The position numbers and the translations under genes were made by a program. From Belnapia rosea (lineage in GTDB: Bacteria; Pseudomonadota; Alphaproteobacteria; Acetobacterales; Acetobacteraceae), in the NCBI RefSeq assembly GCF_900101615.1, contig NZ_FMZX01000022.1:1-64000 (forward strand): a stretch of 64,000 bases of DNA, given 5' to 3'. Each line of letters begins with the position of its first letter. The first letter of the stretch is position 1. Positions 27,763 through 36,068 of this stretch are shown in pieces. The notes beneath the pieces were generated by a model. That model had not been told where the DNA came from, searched no databases, and worked only from the letters and a program-made list of their open reading frames with translations.

Positions 27763-29745
27763 GTGGCGCGTTTCTCCAAGATCCTGGTGGCCAATCGCGG
27801 CGAGATCGCCGCGCGCATCATCCGCAGCGCGCGCGCGCTGGGCTATCGCACGGTGGCGGTGCACAGCGCCGCCGATGCCGGCGCGCCGCATGTCGCCCTG
27901 GCCGACGAGGCGGTGGAGATCGGCCCCGCGCCGGTGGGCGAATCCTACCTCTCGGTGCCGCGGCTGCTTGAGGCGGCGGCGCTGACCGGCGCCGACGCGC
28001 TGCATCCGGGCTACGGCTTCCTGGCCGAGAACGCGGAATTCGCCGCGGCCTGCATCGCTGCGGGGCTGACCTTCATCGGCCCGCCCCCGGCCGCGATCCA
28101 GGCCATGGGCAACAAGCGCGAGGCCAAGGAACGGGCGGCGGCGGCCGGCGTGCCCTGCCTGCCCGGGCTCGAATGCCGCGGCCTCGACCAGGCGGGCATC
28201 CTTGCGGTGGCGCGCGGTCTCGGCCTGCCGCTGATGGTCAAGGCGGCGGCCGGCGGCGGCGGGCGCGGGCTGCGCTTCGTCGAGCGCGAGGCCGACCTCG
28301 CCCCCGCCCTCGCCCTCGCGGCGGCCGAGGCGCAATCCGCCTTCGGCGACGGCGAACTGATCCTTGAACGCGCCGTGCTGTCGGGCCGCCATGTCGAGGT
28401 GCAGGTCTTCGCCGACACCCATGGCAACTGCCTGCATCTGGGCGAGCGCGACTGCTCGGTGCAGCGTCGCCACCAGAAGATCATCGAGGAGGCGCCCTCC
28501 CCCGCGGTGGACCCGGCGCTGCGCGCGGCGATGGGGCAGGCGGCGGTGCGCCTCGCCCATGCTGTCGGCTATGTCGGGGCCGGCACGGTGGAGTTCCTGC
28601 TCGACGCCGAGGGCGCCTTCTGGTTCCTCGAGATGAACACGCGCCTGCAGGTCGAGCACCCGGTCACCGAATGCGTCACCGGCCTCGACCTGGTGGCTTT
28701 GCAGATCGAGGTCGCCGCAGGGGCGCGCCTGCCGCTTGCGCAGGATGAGGTGGCGCTGCGCGGCCACGCCATCGAGGCGCGGCTCTATGCCGAGGATCCG
28801 CGCCAGGGCTTCCTGCCGCAGACCGGCCCGGTGTTGGTCTTCGACCCGCCGGCGGGGCCGGGGCTGCGCGTGGATGCCGGCATCCTGGCGGGGCAGGAGG
28901 TGACGGCCTTCTACGACCCGATGCTCGCCAAGGTCATCGCCCATGGCCGCGACCGCGAGGAGGCACGGCGGCGGCTGGTGCGCGCGCTCGAGGAACTGGC
29001 GCTGCTGGGGCCGACCACCAACCGCGACTTCCTGCTCGGCATCCTGCGCGACCCGGTCTTCGCCGGGGGGCAGGCGACCACCGACTGGGTGGACCATCGC
29101 CTGGCCATGCCGCCGGCCCCGCCGCCGGACGACGCGGCCTGGGCGCTGGCGGCGGTGCTGCTGGAAGGGCGCGAGGGCGCCGGGCAGGGCTGGTGGAGCG
29201 CGGGGCGGATGCGCCGGCCGCTGCGGCTGCGCCATGGCGAGACGCTGCGCCATGCCCGCATCGCGCGCACCGAGGGCCATCTCGCGGTCAGCCTGGGCGA
29301 GGGCGCCGCCCCGCCGGGCGATGACGCGCTGGGGCTGGCGGTGGCGCTGCTGGCGCGCGAGGGCGACCGGCTGCGCTTCCGCATCGGTCCCGTGCAGGCG
29401 ACGGCCCGCCACGCCTTCGACGGTGAGGCGCTGCTGCTCGACCTCGGCGGGCGGGTGCTGCGCTTCGAGCCGGCGCCGCTGTCGGATGCGCGGCTGCAGG
29501 ACGGGGCGGCGGGCGGCGAGGTGCTGGCGCCGATGAGCGGGCGCGTCGTAGCGGTGAAGGTCACGGCGGGGGAGCAGGTGGAGAAGGGCGCGGCCCTGCT
29601 GGTGCTCGAGGCGATGAAGATGCACCTCGCGGTCACCGCGGCGGCCGCCGGCAAGGTTGTCGAGCTGCGTGTCGCGGAAGGCGAGCAGGTGCGGCCGCGG
29701 CAGTTGCTCGCGCGGCTGGAGGTGGCGGAGACGGTTGGCGCCTAG
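27763..29745 (+). CDS. Acyl-CoA carboxylase biotin carboxylase/BCCP (alpha) subunit, AtuF-like
   Basis: A 660-residue protein from GTG 27763. Biotin carboxylase N-domain: KILVANRGEIAARIIRSA. ATP-grasp: MVKAAAGGGGRGLRFVE, ERDCSVQRRHQKIIEEAPS, EMNTRLQVEHPVTE. After a linker domain, the C-terminal biotinyl domain carries VLEAMKMH with the biotin-accepting Lys619. It carboxylates biotin with ATP and bicarbonate for the beta subunit encoded at 25298. Size and layout match AtuF, LiuD or MCC-alpha; AtuF is preferred because of the AtuC-like partner. Confidence 0.9.
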   Translation: MARFSKILVANRGEIAARIIRSARALGYRTVAVHSAADAGAPHVALADEAVEIGPAPVGESYLSVPRLLEAAALTGADALHPGYGFLAENAEFAAACIAAGLTFIGPPPAAIQAMGNKREAKERAAAAGVPCLPGLECRGLDQAGILAVARGLGLPLMVKAAAGGGGRGLRFVEREADLAPALALAAAEAQSAFGDGELILERAVLSGRHVEVQVFADTHGNCLHLGERDCSVQRRHQKIIEEAPSPAVDPALRAAMGQAAVRLAHAVGYVGAGTVEFLLDAEGAFWFLEMNTRLQVEHPVTECVTGLDLVALQIEVAAGARLPLAQDEVALRGHAIEARLYAEDPRQGFLPQTGPVLVFDPPAGPGLRVDAGILAGQEVTAFYDPMLAKVIAHGRDREEARRRLVRALEELALLGPTTNRDFLLGILRDPVFAGGQATTDWVDHRLAMPPAPPPDDAAWALAAVLLEGREGAGQGWWSAGRMRRPLRLRHGETLRHARIARTEGHLAVSLGEGAAPPGDDALGLAVALLAREGDRLRFRIGPVQATARHAFDGEALLLDLGGRVLRFEPAPLSDARLQDGAAGGEVLAPMSGRVVAVKVTAGEQVEKGAALLVLEAMKMHLAVTAAAAGKVVELRVAEGEQVRPRQLLARLEVAETVGA

Positions 29746-29868
29746 CCTGCTGCGCGCCGGCCGTCGCCGGCCGGAAGCGCGATGATGCGCCGCGGGGCGG
29801 GGCGATGGCGGTACGGCCGGACCCGCACCCAGGGCAAAGAAGAACAAGGGAAAATGGGGAGGAAGCAG

Positions 29869-30855
29869 ATGGGTTCGCTGTCCTTTACGCGCCGCCGTCT
29901 TGCCGCCGGCATGGGTGCGTTGGCGGCAGGCCCGGGCCTGGGCCGCACGGCGCTGGCCCAGCAGGGCGGCGCGCAGCGGCCGGTCACCATCGTCGTGCCC
30001 TTCGCCGCCGGCGGCAGCACCGATGTCGTCACGCGCCTGCTGGCTGAGCGCATGGGCCAGCTGCTCGGCCAGACCGTGCTGGTCGAGAACCGTCCCGGCG
30101 GCAATACCGTGATCGGCGCCGAATCGGTCGCCCGCGCCAGGCCGGACGGCCAAACGCTGCTGATGGCCGCCGGCACCACGCTGACCATCAATCCCGTGAT
30201 CGTGCCGAACCTGCCTTATGCGGTGGCGGATTTCGCGCCGATCTCGCTGGTCTCGACCTTCCCCTTCGCGATCATCGCCCAGCATGACGGGCCGGCCGAC
30301 ATCGCCGCCATGGTGGCGGCGGCGCGGGCGCGGCCGAGGCAGATCACCTACGGCACCAACGGCCCGACCACGCTGACCAACATGGCGATGCTGATGGTGC
30401 TCGAACGGCTCGGCCTGCAGATGCAGGACGTGACCTATCGCGGCGATGCCGGGCAGCTCAACGACTTCCTTGCGCGCAACCTCGACCTGATGGTGGTCGC
30501 CGGCAGCACCGCGCTGCCGGTCTATCGCAACCGGCAGGGGCGGCTGCTCGGCTGGACCAGCGAGTGGCGCGTGCCCACGACGCCGGAGATCCCGACCTTC
30601 GGCGAGGTGACGCCGGGCCTGGTGGCGCAGAGCTGGTTCGGCCTGGTGGCGCCGGCGCGCACGCCGCAGCCGGTGATCGACCGCCTGCACGGCGCCACGG
30701 TGGAGGCGCTGCGCGACCAGAGGATCGAGCGGCGCCTGACCGACGAGGCGCAATTCCTCACCGGCAGCACGCCGGCTGAATTCAGCGCGTTCATGCAGGT
30801 CGAGGCGGAGCGCTGGCGGCCGATCCTCGCCCGCATCGCCGCCCGCCAGGGCTGA
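29869..30855 (+). CDS. Bug/TctC-type periplasmic receptor
   Basis: About 328 residues. ATG 29869 is chosen because GGGGAGG lies six bases upstream; ATGs at 29854 and 29782 are also in frame. The signal FTRRRLAAGMGALAAGPGLG ends near ALAQ. IVVPFAAGGSTDVVTR, GQTVLVENRPGG and PDGQT are the family motifs. It follows the AtuF-like gene by 123 bases and may share its regulation. First of three consecutive Bug genes. Confidence 0.92.
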   Translation: MGSLSFTRRRLAAGMGALAAGPGLGRTALAQQGGAQRPVTIVVPFAAGGSTDVVTRLLAERMGQLLGQTVLVENRPGGNTVIGAESVARARPDGQTLLMAAGTTLTINPVIVPNLPYAVADFAPISLVSTFPFAIIAQHDGPADIAAMVAAARARPRQITYGTNGPTTLTNMAMLMVLERLGLQMQDVTYRGDAGQLNDFLARNLDLMVVAGSTALPVYRNRQGRLLGWTSEWRVPTTPEIPTFGEVTPGLVAQSWFGLVAPARTPQPVIDRLHGATVEALRDQRIERRLTDEAQFLTGSTPAEFSAFMQVEAERWRPILARIAARQG

Positions 30856-30913
30856 GGCCGGCGGCACGGGGTCCGGCGCTCTCGCGCCGCAAGCAAGGCA
30901 GGAGGAAGCCGTC

Positions 30914-31894
30914 ATGGCATATGGGACCATCACCCGCCGCCGCGCGGTTCTCACCTCCGGCGCGAGCCTCGCCGCCCCGTCGGTGCGCGCTCAGGCGCCC
31001 TACCCCGCCGGCCAGTCCGTCGCCCTGGTGGTGGCGCTAGCGCCGGGCGGCGCCTCGGACGTCATCGGGCGGATCGTCACACAGGGGCTGCAGGAGCGGC
31101 TCGGCGGCACCTTCTTCCTCGAGCACCGGACCGGAGGCTCGACCTCGATCGCCGCGCGCTATGTCGCGCGTGCGCGGCCGGACGGCAGCACGCTGTTCCT
31201 CGGCAGCGTCTCGACCTTCGCGCTGACGCCGCTGACCATGCGGAACCCGGGCTATGACCCGATCAACGACTTCACCCGCATCACCCAGGCCTGCGAGAGC
31301 CTGTTCCTGCTCGCGGCCAATCCGCGCTGGCCGAGCCTTGAGGCGCTGCTCGACGCAGCGCGGGCGCGGCCGGAGTCGATCTCCTACGCGACCTGGGGGA
31401 TCGGCACCACTTCGCATCTGTGGATGGAGGATCTGTGCCGCCGCGCGGGCGTGCGGATGCTGCACGTCCCCTATGCGGGCTCGCCGCCGGCGATGACTGA
31501 CACCATCGCCGGGCGCACCGACTGCTTGCCGGCGCTGCTCGCCGCCTGCAAGGGGCACATGGAGGCCGGGCGGCTGCGCGGGCTCGCCGTGCCGACCGCG
31601 ACGCGGCCGCCGCAACTGCCCGACGTGCCGACCTTCATCGAGAAGGGCTTTGCCGACTTCGTCTCGGCCGTCTGGTATTCGGTGCAGGGGCCGCCAGGCA
31701 TGCCGGCGTTGATCGTGGTGCGCATCCGCGACGCGCTCGCCCGGCACTTCGCCGATCCCGCGGTGCAGGCCTTCATGGCGGCCCAGGGGATGCTGCCGCC
31801 GGAGATCGGCGAGGGCCCGCTGCTCGCCCGCATCCGGCGCGAACTGGCGCTGCACCGGGAGCTGATGGTCCGCGCCGGCGTCGAGCCGGCATGA
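30914..31894 (+). CDS. Bug/TctC-type receptor, tandem paralog A
   Basis: A 326-residue receptor with signal ITRRRAVLTSGASLAAPS cleaved near VRAQ. The first motif is altered (LVVALAPGGASDVIGR) and the second is GTFFLEHRTGGSTS rather than the usual PVVVENR. Long blocks such as HVPYAGSPPAMTDTIAGRTD are identical to the next gene, showing a recent tandem duplication. The gap to the next gene is 54 bases. Confidence 0.92.
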   Translation: MAYGTITRRRAVLTSGASLAAPSVRAQAPYPAGQSVALVVALAPGGASDVIGRIVTQGLQERLGGTFFLEHRTGGSTSIAARYVARARPDGSTLFLGSVSTFALTPLTMRNPGYDPINDFTRITQACESLFLLAANPRWPSLEALLDAARARPESISYATWGIGTTSHLWMEDLCRRAGVRMLHVPYAGSPPAMTDTIAGRTDCLPALLAACKGHMEAGRLRGLAVPTATRPPQLPDVPTFIEKGFADFVSAVWYSVQGPPGMPALIVVRIRDALARHFADPAVQAFMAAQGMLPPEIGEGPLLARIRRELALHRELMVRAGVEPA

Positions 31895-31948
31895 GCCGCG
31901 GGCGCTGCGGGCCGCCGGCTCCGAACGATCGGATGAGGAAGCGAGAGC

Positions 31949-32935
31949 ATGACCATGCGACAGACGAACATCACGCGCCGCGGCGCGCTGGCGGCCGGGG
32001 CGGCAAGCCTTGCCGCCCCGGCCGCCCAGGCGCAGGCGCCCTATCCGGCCGGGCAGTCGGTCGCGCTGGTAGTGACCTATGCGCCGGGCGGCGCCTCCGA
32101 CGTGATCGGGCGCATCGTGACCGACGGGCTGCAGGCGCGCCTGGGCGGCAGTTTCATCATGGACCACAAGCCCGGCGCCTCGACCTCGATCGGGGCGCGC
32201 TACGTCGCCCGCGCGCGGCCGGACGGGCTGACGCTGCTGCTCGGCACCATCTCCACCTTCACGCTGACGCCGCTGGCGCTGCGCAACCCAGGCTACGACC
32301 CGATCACCGACTTCACGCACATCACCCAGGTCTGCGACAGCCTCTATCTGCTGGTCGCCAATCCGCGCTGGAACAGCCTTGAGGAATTGCTGGCGGCGGC
32401 GCGCGCGCGGCCCGAGTCGATCTCCTATGCCACCTGGGGCGTCGGCACCACCGCGCACATGGCGATGCTCGACCTCTGCAATCGCGCCGGCATCGAGATG
32501 CTGCACGTCCCCTATGCGGGTTCGCCGCCGGCGATGACCGACACCATCGCCGGGCGCACCGACTGCATGTTCGCCCTGCTCGGTGCCTGCAAGGGGCATA
32601 TCGAGGCCGGGCGGCTGCGCCCCCTGGCGGTGCCCACAGCCGCGCGGACCGAGCAACTGCCCGATGTGCCGACCTTCATCGAGAAGTGCTTCCCCGGCTT
32701 CATCTCGACCACCTGGTATTCGGTGGAGGCCCCGGCGCGCACCCCGGCGCCGATCATCGAGCGCATCCGCGGCGCCCTGACGGAGCATTTCGCCGATCCG
32801 GCGGTGCGGGCCTTCATGGCCACCCAGGGCATGGCGCCGCCCGAGATCGGCGAGGCGCCGCTGGTCGAGCGGATCCGCCGCGAACTGGCGGTCAACCGCG
32901 AACTGATGGCCAAGGCCGGAATGGAGCCGACCTGA
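31949..32935 (+). CDS. Bug/TctC-type receptor, tandem paralog B
   Basis: A 328-residue close paralog of the preceding receptor. Signal ITRRGALAAGAASLAAPAAQ is cleaved near AQAQ; LVVTYAPGGASDVIGR and GSFIMDHKPGASTS are again divergent from typical Bug motifs. The two share gene length, ligand-loop sequence and C-terminal ending pattern (ELM..AG.EP). It converges on the second Baeyer-Villiger gene, separated by a strong hairpin. Confidence 0.92.
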   Translation: MTMRQTNITRRGALAAGAASLAAPAAQAQAPYPAGQSVALVVTYAPGGASDVIGRIVTDGLQARLGGSFIMDHKPGASTSIGARYVARARPDGLTLLLGTISTFTLTPLALRNPGYDPITDFTHITQVCDSLYLLVANPRWNSLEELLAAARARPESISYATWGVGTTAHMAMLDLCNRAGIEMLHVPYAGSPPAMTDTIAGRTDCMFALLGACKGHIEAGRLRPLAVPTAARTEQLPDVPTFIEKCFPGFISTTWYSVEAPARTPAPIIERIRGALTEHFADPAVRAFMATQGMAPPEIGEAPLVERIRRELAVNRELMAKAGMEPT

Positions 32936-32945
32936 ACCGGGGGCG

Positions 32946-32976
32946 CGGGCGGCGGGCGGGACGCGCCCGCCGCCCG
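32946..32976. terminator. Bidirectional stem-loop between convergent genes
   Basis: A perfect 13-base G+C stem (32946-32958 with 32964-32976) and a 5-base loop lie in the 49-base gap between a plus-strand Bug gene and the minus-strand monooxygenase. No clear U-tract follows in either direction. Confidence 0.65.
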
Positions 32977-32984
32977 GCCTGCCG

Positions 32985-34628
32985 TCAGGCGGACAGGGCG
33001 AAGCCCTCGTAGTCCTTGCGCGCGACCTCGTCGCAGATCGCGCGGTACTGCGCCATGCCGCCGGCATAGGGCATGAAGACGCGCGGCTTGCCCGGCACGT
33101 TGGCGCCGAGATACCAGGAACTGCCGGCCTCGGGGAGCAGCGTCGATTCGGCCGCGGCGTTCACGTCGCGCACCCAGGTCTGCGCCGCTTCGGGCCGCGC
33201 CTCGATCCGCCTCAGTCCCTTCGCGCGCATTCCCGCGATGCAATCGGCGATCCAGTTGGCGTGCTGCTCGATCGCCACCGGCATGTTACACAGCACCGAG
33301 GGGCTGCCCGGCCCGGTCATGGTGAACATGTTGGGGAAGCCCGGCACCTGCAGGCCGAGATAGTTGACCGGCCCGGCCTCCCAGGCATCGCGCAGGGTGC
33401 GGCCGTCGCGGCCGCGGACGTCGATCCGCAGCAGCGGCCCGGTCAGCGCGTCGAAGCCGGTGGCGAAGACGATGATGTCGAGCGGATATTCCGCATCCTT
33501 CGTCTTGATGCCGCGCGGCGTGATGCGTTCGATCGGCGCGGCGCGCAGATCGACCAGGGTGACGTTGTCGCGGTTGAAGGCCTCGAAATAGCCGCTGTCG
33601 ATCGGCGGGCGCTTGGTCGCATAGGGGTGGTCGATGTTCGACAGGATCGCCGCGGTCTTCGGGTCCTTCACGATCGAGCGGATCTTGGCGCGCAGGAACT
33701 CCGAGGCGGTGTCGTTCGCCGCCTTGTCCGTCAGCAGGTCGCGGAAGGTGGCGCGGAACTGCAGCCCGCCCTTGGCCCAGGCCTGCTCATACAGGCGCTG
33801 GCGCTCCTCCTCGCTCACCGCGAGCGCCGAGCGGTCCTCGATATGGAAGGGATGACCGTTGGTGTTGGTGGTCATCACCTCCCGGATATCCTCGCGGTGC
33901 TCGCGGATCCAGCGTTTGGCCTCGGGCGACAGCGGGGCGTTGTGGGCGGGCACGCTGTAGTTGGCGGTGCGCTGGAACACCCACAGATGGCCCGCGGTCT
34001 CAGCGATCACGGGCACCGCCTGGATGCCGGTGGAGCCGGTTCCGATCTGGCCCACGCGCTTGCCGGCGAAGTCCACGCCTTCCTGCGGCCATTCGCCGGT
34101 GTGGTACCATTGGCCGGCGAAATCCCCGAGGCCCGGGATCTTCGGCACATTGGCGGCCGACAGGCAGCCGACCGCGGTGATGAGGAAGGGCGCGCTGAGC
34201 GTCCGGCCCTCGGCGGTCGTCACCTGCCACAGGTTCGCCGCCTCGTCGAAGCGGGCCGCGCTGACGCGGGTGTTGAGCGCGATGTCGCGCCGCAGGTCGA
34301 AGCGGTCGGCGACGTGGTTGAGGTAGCGCAGGATCTCGGGCTGGGTGGGGTAGCGTTCCGACCACTCCCATTCCTCGAGCAGTTCCTTCGAGAAGTAGTA
34401 GCAGTAGGAATGGCTCTCGGAATCGCAGCGCGCGCCGGGGTAGCGGTTCCAGTGCCAGGTGCCGCCGACGCCGTCCGCGGCCTCCAGCACCCGCACCGAC
34501 AGCCCGAGCTGGTCGCGCAGGCGGTGCAACAGATACATGCCGGAGAAGCCGGCGCCGATGACGATCGCGTCGAAATCGCCGCCATGGGCCGGTGTTCCGG
34601 CGCCTGAACCGGGCGCAATGTGATTCAT
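32985..34628 (-). CDS. Baeyer-Villiger-type FAD/NADPH monooxygenase (second copy)
   Basis: A 547-residue flavoprotein of the same class as the one at 4291-5931 but clearly diverged. FAD motif GAGFSG is at residues 25-30, GGTWHWNRYPGARC follows, the fingerprint FAGQWYHTGEWP is at about residues 168-179 and the second Rossmann motif is GTGSTG. It should oxygenate ketones to esters or lactones. It is the last gene of the GntR-led minus-strand run, 121 bases after an orphan LivK-type receptor gene, so it may have its own promoter. Confidence 0.92.
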   Translation of the reverse strand: MNHIAPGSGAGTPAHGGDFDAIVIGAGFSGMYLLHRLRDQLGLSVRVLEAADGVGGTWHWNRYPGARCDSESHSYCYYFSKELLEEWEWSERYPTQPEILRYLNHVADRFDLRRDIALNTRVSAARFDEAANLWQVTTAEGRTLSAPFLITAVGCLSAANVPKIPGLGDFAGQWYHTGEWPQEGVDFAGKRVGQIGTGSTGIQAVPVIAETAGHLWVFQRTANYSVPAHNAPLSPEAKRWIREHREDIREVMTTNTNGHPFHIEDRSALAVSEEERQRLYEQAWAKGGLQFRATFRDLLTDKAANDTASEFLRAKIRSIVKDPKTAAILSNIDHPYATKRPPIDSGYFEAFNRDNVTLVDLRAAPIERITPRGIKTKDAEYPLDIIVFATGFDALTGPLLRIDVRGRDGRTLRDAWEAGPVNYLGLQVPGFPNMFTMTGPGSPSVLCNMPVAIEQHANWIADCIAGMRAKGLRRIEARPEAAQTWVRDVNAAAESTLLPEAGSSWYLGANVPGKPRVFMPYAGGMAQYRAICDEVARKDYEGFALSA

Positions 34629-34749
34629 GGCAGTCAGTCCTTCTTGTTTCCGCTCTCAGTGCCTGCCCCGGGGCGTGCCCGCCATCGGGGCATCCGGTGC
34701 GGCGGCCGGGGTCGCTGGCCGCCGCGCCGCGATTCTCCTGGCAGGCCAG

Positions 34750-35979
34750 CTAAGCCAGCGTGCAGCCGCCCTCGGCCAGCGGCCGGAACGCCTGGTCCGC
34801 CGCGGTGGTCTGCAGCAGCTTGTAGTAGTCCCAGGCGCCGCGGCTTTCCTCCGGCTTCTTCACCTCGAACAGATAGGCCGGGTGCAGCTTCCGCCCGTCG
34901 GCGCGGATCGAGCCAGGGCCGAAGCAGTCGTCGTCGGTCGGCATCGCCTTCATCCGCGCCACCGCCGCCGCGCCGCTCGCCTTGGCCGCCGCCACGCCCA
35001 TGTCGGCCACCGCCTTGAGGTAGTGGGTCGCGGCGGAATAGCAGCCCGCATGGCCCATGCCGGGCAGGTTGACGGGGGTGATCGCGCGCACCTTCTCGGC
35101 GAAGCGGCGGGTGCGGTCGTTGAGATCCCAGTAGTAGGTCTCGGTCAGCACCAGGCCCTGCGCCGCCTCGAGGCCGAGCGCATGGACATCGGAGACGAAC
35201 ATCAGCAGCGAGGCGAGCTTGGTGCCGCGGCGGGTGATGCCGAACTCGGCCGCCTGCTTGATGCAGTTGATGGTGTCCGCGCCGGCATTGGCCAGCCCGA
35301 TCACCTTGGCGCGCGAGGCCTGCGCCTGCACCAGGAAGGAGGAGAAATCCGTGGTGCCGGGGAAGGGCGTGCGGACCGAGCCGACGACGCGCCCGCCTGC
35401 GGCGCGCACGAAGCCGCCGGTCTGCTGTTCCAGCGTATGGCCGAAGGCGTAGTCGGCGGTGATGAAGAACCAGCTGTCGCCGCCCGCGCGCACCATGGTC
35501 CCGCCGGTGGAATTGGCGAGCATCCAGGTGTCGTAGGTCCAGTGCACGGTGTTGGGCGAGCAGCGCGGCCCGGTGAGGTCGGTGGTCGCCGCTGAGCTGT
35601 TGAGATGGACCTTGTTGCGCTCGCGGCAGACCTCGTTGACCGCCAGCGCCACCGAGGAGGTGCCGACATCGATCAGCGCGTCCACGCCGTCGCGGTCCAG
35701 CCACTGCCGCGCCATGGCCACGCCGACATCAGGCTTGTTCTGGTGGTCGCCGAAGACCAGCTCGACATTAATGCCGCGGCCGGCGAATTCCTGGATGGCG
35801 AGCCGCGTGGCGGCGATCGAGGTCGGCCCGGTGATGTCGCGGTAGGTGCCCGACATGTCGATGATGAGGCCGAGCTTGACGGTGTTGGCCGCCTGCGCCT
35901 TGGCGCTGCGCCACGGCAGGGCGACCGCGGTGCTGGCCGCCGCCGCGGTCTTGAGAAGGCTGCGCCGGTCTATGGTCAT
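34750..35979 (-). CDS. Orphan LIV-type ABC substrate-binding protein
   Basis: About 409 residues from ATG 35979 with AGGAGCC upstream; an earlier in-frame ATG at 36072 would overlap the ligase gene and spoil the signal. Tat-like signal IDRRSLLKTAAAASTAVALP, cleavage near AKAQ. Mature LGLIIDMSGTYRDITGP and FAGRGINVELVFGDHQNKPD are typical of Peripla_BP_6 receptors. No permease or ATPase genes are adjacent, unlike the receptor at 11894-13096; it may use that transporter or one elsewhere. Confidence 0.9.
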   Translation of the reverse strand: MTIDRRSLLKTAAAASTAVALPWRSAKAQAANTVKLGLIIDMSGTYRDITGPTSIAATRLAIQEFAGRGINVELVFGDHQNKPDVGVAMARQWLDRDGVDALIDVGTSSVALAVNEVCRERNKVHLNSSAATTDLTGPRCSPNTVHWTYDTWMLANSTGGTMVRAGGDSWFFITADYAFGHTLEQQTGGFVRAAGGRVVGSVRTPFPGTTDFSSFLVQAQASRAKVIGLANAGADTINCIKQAAEFGITRRGTKLASLLMFVSDVHALGLEAAQGLVLTETYYWDLNDRTRRFAEKVRAITPVNLPGMGHAGCYSAATHYLKAVADMGVAAAKASGAAAVARMKAMPTDDDCFGPGSIRADGRKLHPAYLFEVKKPEESRGAWDYYKLLQTTAADQAFRPLAEGGCTLA

Positions 35980-36068
35980 GGGCGGCTCCTGTCCGTTCCT
36001 CTGGTTGCGATCATTCCGCGCCGGTCCCGCGCATCCGCCTCGCGCCGGTTTTTGGCGCCCGGCGGAGA

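Noticed and set aside
24112-29745. Leucine (liu) catabolic operon as the primary call
   Set aside because: Gene order fits equally, but the carboxyltransferase signature blocks look like AtuC rather than methylcrotonyl-CoA carboxylase; kept as the alternative.
26776-30954. 1392-codon minus-strand open frame
   Set aside because: It lies wholly antisense to the hydratase, biotin carboxylase and Bug genes, has low-complexity His/Arg/Gly-rich composition and no domain; a high-G+C shadow.
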